From Marasmius tenuissimus (lineage: Eukaryota; Basidiomycota; Agaricomycetes; Agaricales; Marasmiaceae), in assembly GCA_029532415.1 (NCBI GenBank), contig JAQOTA010000055.1:62001-126000 (forward strand): DNA of 64,000 nt. Direction: 5' to 3'. The notes below the pieces were generated by a model. It was given only the letters and a program-made list of their open reading frames with translations, searched no databases and had not been told where the DNA came from. A program made the position numbers and the translations under genes. Positions 13,001 through 23,781 of the stretch are shown here, piece after piece (the stretch's first letter is position 1; every line of letters begins with the position of its first letter).

Positions 13001-14680
13001 GGCCTTATCTGGGTCCTGGGGAGCACTGACTGGAGCTTTGGCGTACTTATTCAGCACGCGATGAATAGCCGCCTCCGATTCCGCGAAGGCGACCTCGTCT
13101 TCCGAAGAGTCATCCTCCTTCGTAGGAGGTGATAGAACAAGGAGGTTGTTCCCGTCATCGTCATATTCGTCCCAAGCTGCATCGAGGTTGAGATTGTCGG
13201 CAAGTGTGGCCAGGAACGTTCGATCCTTGGCAGGTAGATCATTGATTATCTTTAATCTTTCCCCTTCCTTGTTCAACTTTGTCAAGACAAACTCGCGCAC
13301 CCTCTCAAACAACTCCCGTTGCTCTGGTGAGAGGATAAGTCCCTTGTTCTTCCTCGCCTGCTCCAGCTTCTCGAGCTCTTTTGCTTGCTTGCCCTTGAAC
13401 CAGCCCATATCTGCGTACTCTCTCTCGAACACCTCTTGCTCCCAGGTCGCCATCTCGTCCAGAATACGTTGCAGGCGCGGCATGTTGATAATGCCTGCAT
13501 CATTGATGTATCCGTCTAGTGACGGTAATACGTGTTTATACACCTCGAATAATCGCTCCAGTCCGTTTTCGTGTATGTGTAAGTCCGGTAAGTTGGGTAG
13601 GAAATCGTTCCCGACGAAAGCCGCAAGTAGAACGAAGTCGTCGATGATGCGCTCGAGAGAATATTGGAAGGGTAACGACGGTGCTATGGAGTGGAATTCC
13701 AGGTCGAGGTATTCCCGAAATAGGGACAGGTGAAGGAGGTAGAAGTTGATGGATTCGAGGCTGTTATTGTTGCTCTTCTTCCTCGCTGGACCGAATTTGA
13801 CCTCTTCGCGGAGTAAGCAGAAATGTGGATCGTGGCTGAGTAAACCGAGCATGATAAGATCTGCGTCAAGGCCATAAAGACAATGCCGCATGTTGGGATT
13901 GTACCCTGGTTGGGCACGAGAAAGGCGTATGTACTCCATAATTTTGTGTTCTCCCTCTCCGGGGACATCGTGACCAGAAAGAACGACCTCCACGTCTCTC
14001 CAGTTCGAGTCTTCTGTGATCTTCTTGTTCACGAAATAACGCAGCTGTTCGGACAGCTTGGCCATGAATGGAGTGCCCGGCGTAATACAGTTGCTGTCGA
14101 AAGCCTTCTCGTCGGGTAGCTTCTCTCCTTTCGCTTCGGCCTTCTCTCTGACCTCCTTGGCCTCTCTCGCTGTTCGAAAACGCCGACTCCTTTGTTGGTT
14201 CATCTTCGCTCTAGGAGCCACCCCGTCGACCGCCATGTAGAACAGTTTCTTCGGTCTTATTTTACCGAATAAGTGATCAACATAGGCGAATATTGATGTA
14301 AAGATTTGCTCTTCCGATAATCGAAAATGTGCGTCCTCGTCATTTGGATGTGAGCAGTTGTGTATTATACCATTGAAGTCGAGATATAGGTTGTCTTGCT
14401 CAAAATTAGCTATGCAGCAAGTAACGATGTGGTACGACTCACCAAATTCCGGGATCTTGTTCTCCTGAATCAGCTGTGAAGTCAAAGGGTAACGCTCTCT
14501 GTAACACAGTGAGTAGAAATCCGAAACCATAGGTGAAGGACGTACGAAATATAGCGAAAGAACTGCCCTGCGAGTCAGCCTCCAAATCATAAACAATAAG
14601 TATAACATCCTACCTTTGGTATACCTGACGTTCCAAATGTCAATTGAAGTACAAAAAGTGACAATAGTGCACATACCCAT
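10037..14680 (-). CDS. XRN1: 5'-3' exoribonuclease 1 (XRN1/Kem1)
   Basis: Cytoplasmic nuclease that degrades decapped mRNA from the 5' end. The catalytic N-terminus is built from three tiny exons, 14677-14680 (4 nt), 14614-14624 (11 nt) and 14546-14562 (17 nt), then one starting at 14498. Together they read MGIPKFFRYISERYPLTSQL. Active-site blocks are visible: NLYLDFNGIIHNC, YMAVDGVAPRAKMNQQR, GEGEHKIMEYIR and YGLDADLIMLGL. Downstream are the linker, the PAZ/winged-helix-like region (12612 leftward) and an SH3-like segment (QGQNFALGDRVTMI). The tail is rich in RGG/RGRG (10037-10250), as in RNA-binding proteins. The stop is at 10037 and the length is roughly 1,400 aa. The gene is divergent from TOR across 240 bases. 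Identity is very secure; splice sites for the first four exons were checked base by base. Confidence 0.96.
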
Positions 14681-14920
14681 GGTGAGTGTAGGTAAGAATG
14701 CAGGCTCAAGCCCTGCTCAAGCCTTCCCTGAAAGGTGTCGTGACTCGGGCGCTTGCCTGCACTCCAAGCGCCCGTAGTGGCCCAAAATAGCGCCAAACTT
14801 TAGCACTGCAGAATAGACTCATATCTGACCCACAGCAAGTCACAGCTCTTCCACCTTCCTCTGTTACTGAAACGTCTTTAACTGGCGACTAGGGGCCCTG
14901 CTGTGGCTCCCATCCTAGTC
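14681..14920. promoter_or_regulatory. Shared divergent promoter of XRN1 and TOR
   Basis: The only non-coding DNA between two divergent start codons. It contains a perfect inverted repeat with 10-base arms (CGGGCGCTTG at 14746-14755 and CAAGCGCCCG at 14765-14774) and a 9-base spacer. There is also a direct repeat GCTCAAGCC near 14704 and 14715. A bidirectional promoter is inferred from the spacing. Confidence 0.6.
14746..14774. repeat. Perfect inverted repeat, AAGCGCCC type
   Basis: Ten-base arms that are exact reverse complements around a 9-base spacer (14756-14764). Each arm contains one AAGCGCCC octamer in opposite orientation. This suits a dimeric transcription factor. A hairpin is possible but less likely to matter in a promoter. 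Confidence 0.7.
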
Positions 14921-17900
14921 ATGGCCTCCGCGAATCAGTCTCCTCAAACTGACACCCTGAGTCTGATTTTCCAAGGCTTAAAGAACAAGTCCCATGAAAC
15001 GCGTTTGCAATCTGCCATCGAACTACGCCGCTATGTGAGCACATTCTACGTGTACTCAAACCGATGGGTCACTCATTTGCGCAATTAGGTCGCTACTACG
15101 GTCTCAGAGATGCCTTCAGACACTGCTGCGAAGTTGTGGGACGATAACATCAATAGGAGGATTTTTGACTTGACTCACAGCCAGAATGTAGCGGAGAACT
15201 TCGGTGGTCTGTTGGCGATTGGTGCGTCTTCGTCATAATCAAACTATTGAATCATCCTCAACATTCTCAAGATCATTTACTCGATGTTGACGGAGAGGAA
15301 ACCATAGAATCGAAGCGCAACCTCTTCCGATTCTACAACTATGTCAAGCACCTTCTACCTAATCCGGAACCTAATCTTATGTTGGCGGCGTCGAAGACAC
15401 TGGGACAAATTGCAGAGACCGGAGGTTCAGCTTTTGGAGAACGGTTTATGGATTTCGAAGTGCCTGCTGCAATCGAACTGATGCAACCAGACAAACCAGA
15501 AGCTCCGCGATATGCAGGTGTCCTAATTCTCAAGGAACTCGCCCGAAACAGTCAAACCTACTTCCATTCCCACATCGGCCAGGTGTTTGAAAGCATCTTC
15601 GTGCCCCTCCGCGATCAAAAGGTTCATGTCCGAGAGGGCGCCGCCGAACTTCTCGCCGCATGTTTGGAGATTGTCACCCAGAGAGAACGTCAAGCTCGGA
15701 GCTCTTTTCTTCCCAAGGTTCTGACTGAAGCACAAATTGGACTCAAATCGGCGCAACCGGAGGTCATCCATGGTTCACTTCTGACTTATCGTGAGCTACT
15801 GTTGCACGCAGGCATGGTGAATTTGATTACATATCTTCGCGATGTTCCGTTCTGATATCATGTTCAACTTTCAGTTCATGAGAGAAAACTTCATGGATAC
15901 TGCGGAGCAGATCCTTCGTTTCAAGTCTCACAGAGACAACCTCGTTAGAAAGATGGTCATCACGATGATCCCATCTCTGGCCGCCTACGACACCCAAACG
16001 TTCTCAGAGCATTTCTTACACAAGGCCATGGGTCATCTTTTGACCCAGCTTGAGAAGCCCACGGAACGTTCCTTTGGTAAGATCATAACACAAATGTCAT
16101 GTCGATTCGTTTTCATCCTGTCTGTTCAACAGCATTCATAGCAATTGGTCACACTGCCACGGCGGTAGGCAGCGACATGAAGACATTCCTCGAATCGATT
16201 ATGGAGCATATAAAGTCTGGTCTTTCTGGGCGTGGTCGGAAGCACGCACCATCGGAGGAGCCGATATTCCAATGTATAGGGATGCTGGCTTCAGCTGTAG
16301 GACCGAACTTGACCAAATACCTTCATGACCAGCTCGACCTTATGTTCGCCCCTGGATTGAGTGAACCTCTTCGGCAGGCTCTTACCGCGATCGCGCGTCA
16401 CATTCCTCCCCTCTTGAAGACTATTCAAGGTGATTCACATATTTTTGTTGTTCGCACCCACGCTGATCGCAGCCCAGATCGATTATTGGACCTACTGTGC
16501 CACATTCTAAGCGGCCAGCCCTATAAGCCTCTCGGTGCTCCTCCGTCTCTCGCGCGTCCAGAGCCAGCGGCATTGAACCGGGAACTGAATGTGTCGCAAG
16601 TGTCTACCAACGACAAGAACTCGGAGATGATCACTCTTGCTCTCAACACCCTCGGCTCTTTTGACTTCAGCGGTAAGGGATACGTCGGATTTCGCGTGAC
16701 TCGAGCTCACTGCGACCGCCAGGTCATATATTGAATGAGGTTGTCCGTCAGTGTGCTCTTCCTTATCTCGAGGACGACCACACAGAGGTGAGGCGCGCTG
16801 CCGCCCTGACATGCTGCCGTCTGTTTGTCCGGGACCCCATCACCTACCAAGCGAGTAGCCATGCGATAGAGGTCATTAGTGATGTTCTTGACAAACTACT
16901 CACGGTCGGCATCGCTGATCCAGGTGTGTTTCTACCTAGCGGATCGCGTTCAGTACTGACCAACGTAACGACAGATCCTTCCATCCGACAAACCGTCCTT
17001 TCATCCTTACATGAACGATTTGACAAGCATCTTGCACAGGCCGAAAATGTTCGCTCTCTCTTTATCGCACTCAATGATGAAGTCTTCGAGAATCGAGTTA
17101 CCGCCGTCACCTTGATTGGGCGCTTGGCAAAGCACAATCCTGCTTATGTAATGCCCTCTTTGCGGAAGTCGCTCATCCAGCTGTTGACGGAGCTGGAGTA
17201 CTCGACCGTGCGGTGAGCTACGAATATTTTTCTGTGCTTAATCCGTACTAATAAGCTTAACAGGCGCAGCCGAGAGGAGTGTACACGCCTCCTCACCTTA
17301 TTGGTCAGCGCCACTCAGCGAATTATCAAGCCATATGCGATACCAATGCTCCGAGTGCTCTTGGGCAAGGCCAACGACCCAAATCCGACTGTGGCAGCAA
17401 ATGTCCTGATGTGCCTGGGAGAACTAGCCTGTGCCGGTGGCGAAACTGCCACCCCACACATACCTGAACTCATGGTAATCATCATGAGCAAGCTCTCTGA
17501 TACTTCATTGATCCAAAGAGACGCCGCCTTGCACACGCTTGGGCAAGTCTGCTCAAGTACTGGCTATGTTATAACGCCTTTGGTCGACCACCCGCAACTA
17601 CTTCAAGTGCTGGGAAAGATTTTGCGCACGGAGCCTGCTCAGGCCGTCAGACGCGAGGTCGTCAAGGTTCTCGGTATTCTAGGTGCTGTAGACCCATACC
17701 GGCGCAAGGTAACTCCCTCCCTTTACATGTTCCTCAATCAGTTGTGTGACCCCATCTCCTCAGGAACATGGCGCAGAAGACTCGACTCATGAGACCGCGG
17801 TCATGGCGGTCAACCAAGTCCCGATAAACCAGCGGACGCTTACGAGCGCATCCGACGATTATTTCCAAACCGTTGTTATTACCGCCCTGCTCGTAGTCCT

Positions 17901-20900
17901 CAAGGACCCAGCATTGGCTGGCCATCATCATGCAGTGATTGAAGCCATCATGTCCATCTTCAAGACACAGGGTTTGAAGTCCGTAGCTTTCTTACCTCAG
18001 GTGGGTCGGATTACCTTGTTTCTAGCATTGAAAATTTGACGACCTTCGTAGATTATCCCGGCATTCACGCAAGTCACCCGGACCTCTTCCGCCCGATACC
18101 AAGAGTTCCACTTGCAACAACTTGCCATCCTGGTGGGCATCCTGAAGCAACACATTCGGAATTATACGCGCGACCTTTTCAAGCTAATCAACGACTTGTG
18201 GGAGAATGTTACACTTCAACTTCCTATCGTGGCTCTCATCGAGGCTTTAGGGAAGGCTCTGAGCTCAGAGTTCAAACCTTTCCTCCCAGGAATCGTTCCA
18301 CTCGTGTTGAAAGTCTTCGAGGGAGAGCTGACGGAGAAGAAGTCGACTACACAGATGAAAGTCCTGGACGCTCTCCAAACCTTCGGCTCCAATATCGAAG
18401 AGTATCTTCACCTTGTCATCCCGGTGATCGTGAAGACTTACGAACGGATCGATGGGTCGACACAGTTGCGCAAGAGAGCCATACAGACTATCGACGGGCT
18501 TTCCAAGCGGGTCAACTTCTCTGATCATGCTTCGCGGATTGTTCATCCTCTGGTCCGAGTATTGGAAAATGGGAATAATGATCTACGTACGGCGGTCATG
18601 GACGCGCTTTGCTCGTTGGCCATCCAGTTAGGATCTGACTTTGCGATCTTCGTACCCACTATCAACAAGGTTCGCTCCCCTCTTCTGTGTATGAAACGTC
18701 TTTGACGCTTGTGCAGGCTCTTCTCAGAAACCGTATTACCCATGCAAAGTACGAGGGGCTTATCTCAAAATTGCTCAATGGGGAGCGACTCATCCAAGAA
18801 ACGGGAGTCTTCGAATTGTTGTAAGCGCACTTTCTCTCTCCTCGAGCATGGACTGCATCTGAGATGAACGCAGGAACAATGACTCGTCGAAGATGTCTGA
18901 GTACTCCACCCCCGCTGAAGCAGCCAAGATGACAGTGAATCAACAGCACCTCAAACAGGCATGGGATGTCTCGCAGGTGACTACAAGAGAAGATTGGAGT
19001 TCCTGGATGCATCGCCTGAGCGTGGAGTTCATGAAAGAGTCGCCATCGCACGCACTTCGCGCATGCATGAGCCTCGTTGACATTCACCCGCCTCTTGCAA
19101 AAGAGCTGTTCAACGCCGCTTTCATATCTTGTTGGGTCGAATTGTATGATCAGTACCAGGTATGATCTTCGTCGTACGGAACCGTATACACTATCACTGA
19201 ACCTTACCTATAGGAGGATCTTGTGCGATCAATTGAAACTGCTATCTCCTCTCCGACGGCGCCCTCAGATCTGATTCATAGATGGCTAAACTTGGCAGAA
19301 TTCATGGAACACGAGGAAAAACCTTTACCCATCGAGCACCGGACATTGGGGGAGTACTCTCTCAAGGTTCTCGCGTATGCAAAGGCTCTGCACTACAAGG
19401 AACTCGAGTTCTTTTCCGATGCGTCCCCGTCGACGATCGAAGCACTCATTACCATCAATACCCGCCTACAGCAACATGATGCTGCTTGGGGTACACTCAT
19501 CATGGCTCGTGAGCAATACGACGTCACACGTCACGAAGAATGGTACGAAAGGCTCGGACGGTGGCAAGAGGCGCTTCAGGTTTACAATAAGAAAGCAGAG
19601 ATGGACCCTCACGCGCCAGGAGTACAGATTGGGCGTATGAAGTGCCTGCATGCTCTCGGAGAGTGGGATCAGCTGGCCGCTCAAGTGGACGACATCTGGG
19701 ACCATGCCAATAATGAAGATCGACGTGAAATTGGTCCTATCGCCGCCGCTGCCGCTTGGTCATTGAACGAATGGGATTCGATGGATGATTACATTGCGAC
19801 CATGAGGTCGGACTCGCCAGATCGTGCATTCTATCGCGCTATTCTTTCAATTCACCAGAATCAGTTCTCGAAAGCGTTCGTGCACATAGCCAAGGCGCGG
19901 GATCTTTTGGAACCAGAGTTGACTTCATTTGTGGGAGAAGGATACGTCAGCTCGTACAAGTTAGCAAAATTACCGCTCCTATTCAGTATCTCAACTAACA
20001 TAATATATAGCATAATGGTCCGCGCTCAGATGCTCTCGGAGCTGGAGGAAATTATAGCCTACAAGCAAAGCGCGGATCAGCCTGATCGTCAAGCGACGAT
20101 GCGGAAGACATGGATGAAACGGTGCGCTCATTGGGACTTGCCGTTTATTGAAATTAATGTCGCTGGCTTCTGTAGCTTACAGGGTTGTCAGAAAGACGTC
20201 GAAGTTTGGCAACGAATTCTTCAAGTCAGGACCCTTGTCCTGAAACCGGAAGAAGCTCCCCAGATGTGGATCAAATTTGCCAACCTTTGTCGGAAATCTG
20301 ATCGTATGATTCTGGCCGAAAAGACCATTGAATCATTGCTTTCGCCCCCTTCGCTGGACAAGGCTCATCACCCTCGCGAGCAGCAAGGCTTGAAGGCACC
20401 GCCGGACGTAGTTTACGCTCATCTGAAGTTTTTGTGGGCTAATGGTGCTCAGGAGGAGAGCTTGAATTACTTGAGACAATTCTCTGGCAAGGTCGCCCGA
20501 GACCTACAAGCAGAGCTCGAACACCCGCGAAATACCTCCAAGCAGCGTAATGAGCAGTTGATCAAACTTCTGGCCCGCTGCTATTTCAAGCTGGGCGAAT
20601 GGCAAGTGCAGAGGAACGACAGCTGGGGTTCAGTAAGCGATCAAGTTTTTTTTTCCCCGTGCGCATGCTATTAATGATCTCTCCAGAGGCTTGTTCCAGA
20701 CATCTTGAGTTGCTATGTTCATGCAACACGGTATGACCCGGAATGGTACAAGGCATGGCATACCTGGGCACTGGCCAATATCGAGGTTGTGAATTACCTC
20801 GACAATCAGATGGAAAACAGAGCGAGCAACATCCATCCTACAACTGTCGCTGAGCATGCAGTGCAAGCCATTGAAGGTAAGTTTCGGGAGCGTATCGTCT

Positions 20901-23514
20901 TACTCATTCTGATGCCTCGAAGGTCTATTCCAGTCGATATTGCTGCGAAATCAGGATGCTTTGCAAGACACCCTTCGTCTCCTCACATTGTGGTTCAAGT
21001 TCGGACAACACGACAATGTTAGCAATGCAATGTCACAGGGTTTTGCCAAACTCGGCATTGACACCTGGCTCCATGTCATCCCTCAGGTACGATAGCTGTT
21101 TATTATTGACGTGCATGTTTTGACTCATGTGTGTAGATCATTGCCCGTATCCAAACCCCGAATACCCTCATCAGGCGCACGATTCACAGCGTCCTGATCA
21201 GCATTGGCAAACACCACCCGCAGGCCTTGATATACCCTCTGACTGTCGCTTCCAAATCTTCTAGCGAGGCGCGAGCAGCTGCTGCCATGAGGATCATGGA
21301 AGAAATGCGAGACCATAGTATGGTTATTGTCGAGCAGGCTCTAGTCGTCAGCCACGAAATCATTCGGATCGCGATCTTGTGGCATGAGCAGTGGCATGAA
21401 GGTCTTGAAGAGGCTTCGAGGCTCTATTTCACGGAGAAAAACCCTGAGGCTATGATTGCAGTCCTGGAACCACTGCATGCCAAACTCGAAGAGGTGACCA
21501 ACCTTACTCTGCGGACACGCGCACGCACCTTTATTGACCGACTCTCATAACAGGGTCCCCAAACAGCCCGCGAAACTTCCTTTGCACAAGTCTTTGGTCG
21601 CGAGCTGGCGGAAGCTAGAGAAGCTTGTCGCAGGTATCGTATTCGCGGCGATACCAGCGAGTTAGACAAAGCGTGGGATATTTATTATGCGGTACGCTTT
21701 GACACGCCCTTCAATCCGTTATGTTACTGATTTCCAAAAAGGTATTCAAGAAAATTGAGAAGCAACTCCCGCAATTGACAACTTTGGATCTACAATACGT
21801 ATCTCCGATCCTATTGTCAACACGGAACCTTAGTCTCGCCGTTCCAGGTACTGACCTTCATATTTCATTGGACGTTCCTATTAACTGTTAACCAGGAACA
21901 TACCAAAGCGGACGCGAAGTCATTACCATTCTCGGATTCGCTCAGAAACTGACCGTTATCGCGTCTAAGCAACGACCTCGCCGCTTTTCTCTCAAGGGTA
22001 GTGACGGGAGGGAATACCAGTACATTCTGAAAGGTATTCATTTCATACCTTTCACTCGTCTGACTGCTTCTTACAGTCGCCCCTAGGCCACGAGGACTTG
22101 CGTCAGGACGAACGAGTGATGCAGCTATTCAGTCTCGTTAATAACCTTCTCTCCGTCGACACCAGCAGTTACATGAGGCGCCTTCACATACAGAGATACC
22201 CCGTTATCCCGTTGGCCCCAAATGCCGGTTTAATTGGGTTGGTCCAAGGTAGTGACACGCTCCATGTATTGGTTCGAGACTACCGTGAATCACGAAAGGT
22301 CTTGCTCAATATTGAGTACCGGCTCATGCTTCAGGTGAGTCTACATTTCAGTCGGCCGACTTCGTCCCAGCCGGTCTAACGTGCCTTTCAAGATGGCCCC
22401 TGACTACGAGAATCTGACGCTCCTCCAAAAAGTGGAGGTGTTTGAATACGCGCTGGAAAATACCACGGGCCAGGATCTATACCGGGTACTTTGGTTGAAG
22501 AGTCAAAACTCCGAACATTGGTTAGAACGACGGGTGTCGTACACCCGGTCTCTTGCTGTCAATAGCATGGTCGGCCATATCCTGGGACTTGGCGATCGGC
22601 ACCCATCAAATATTCTTGTTGAACGGAGCACGGGCAAGGTCATCAATATTGACTTCGGTGACTGCTTCGAGATTGCCACCCTGCGAGACAAGTTCCCTGA
22701 AACGGTACCTTTCCGACTAACGAGAATGCTCACCCATGCTATGGAGGTATGAACCTTTGCGTATTTCAATATCCATACAGCTTATGGGCGTCACGACAGG
22801 TCGGCGGTATTGAAGGCAGCTTCCGCAACGCCTGCGAGATCACCATGAAAGTTCTCCGAGACAACAAGGAATCCTTACTTGCCGTCCTCGAGGCCTTCGT
22901 CTATGACCCTCTGATCAGTTGGCGTCTCATGCAAACCAATGAGGGAAAACGAATAGAAGGTTGGATTTCTCACATGCTGCTGGGGATTGCACGCGTCTGA
23001 TTAGGTTCAATCGCAGATGGTGATACAACCACGGAGCTTGCGCGAGCAGCTGCCCATCCTCAAGGTCCCATTCGTCGGAAAATGCGTGCGGATGAAAACG
23101 ATATCTTTGGAGGTGGGTGGCTTGTGTCCTTGCTCACGTTTCTTTTGCTTAAGTTTCTTGACACGAGTAGAAGCCGGAGGGGCGTCCGCCGTCGGGGAAG
23201 CACTGGGAGGTCGTGAAGTACGCGATCATCGCGCAGTCTCAGTGTACGAGCGTGTACAGAAGAAGCTTACCGGTATGTTGAGCATCATCTCAGGTACAGA
23301 AGTCTTGCTCACCATGCTTTCCAGGCCGCGACTTTGATCCCGATGTATCACTACCCGTTAAGCTTCAAGTAGACAAATTGATTCTCCAGGCCACCTCATT
23401 GGAGAACCTGTGCCAACTCTTTTCAGGATGGTAAGCTGCATGCTAATTTTACTTTCTTTTGCTTTGGTCATGACTGATCCATGTTATCGCCTGAACAGGT
23501 GTGCATTTTGGTGA
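14921..23514 (+). CDS. TOR: TOR serine/threonine kinase (target of rapamycin)
   Basis: PIK-related kinase that couples nutrients to growth as the catalytic core of TORC1/TORC2. The ATG at 14921 is chosen; a GTG nearby has no support. About two dozen short introns leave roughly 2,400 residues. HEAT repeats fill about 15100-18700 and the FAT region about 19200-21350. The FRB domain ([23 protein letters not shown]) keeps the serine at 21416-21418 that is critical for rapamycin-FKBP12 binding. In the kinase domain the glycine-rich and activation regions are intact: [11 protein letters not shown] (catalytic loop), [11 protein letters not shown] (DFG) and [13 protein letters not shown]. The FATC end reads [14 protein letters not shown] and is split by the last intron. 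An apparent stop at 21548 lies in the intron joining KLEE to [13 protein letters not shown]8 follows after 267 bases. Identity is certain. Confidence 0.98.
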
Positions 23515-23781
23515 AGAACGGACGACTTTCCCAGAGGTTATATTCCCTCGATGTATCTATATTGTAATTTGTATCATATATGCTCTTTTCTGTAATGATA
23601 CCCTCTACGTTCACGACGTGATCATGCGTATAGCATGAGTGCTGAAACAACGATTACTTACCACTCTCAAGGTCAAAGCGAGTCCAGACTTCCTAAAAAG
23701 GAAGCCCTCTCTTGTGCGTCAGAATCATGAACAGCGCCAAATTATCAACTCTGCTTGTTCGTCACCCATCCTCAAAAAGAA

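Noticed and set aside
13146..13733. 195-codon plus-strand frame
   Set aside because: Antisense to the XRN1 catalytic region, with no domain of its own.
21493..21553. Apparent in-frame stop in the TOR gene, suggesting a pseudogene
   Set aside because: The segment has GT-AG ends, and removing it restores [14 protein letters not shown] as in other TOR proteins.
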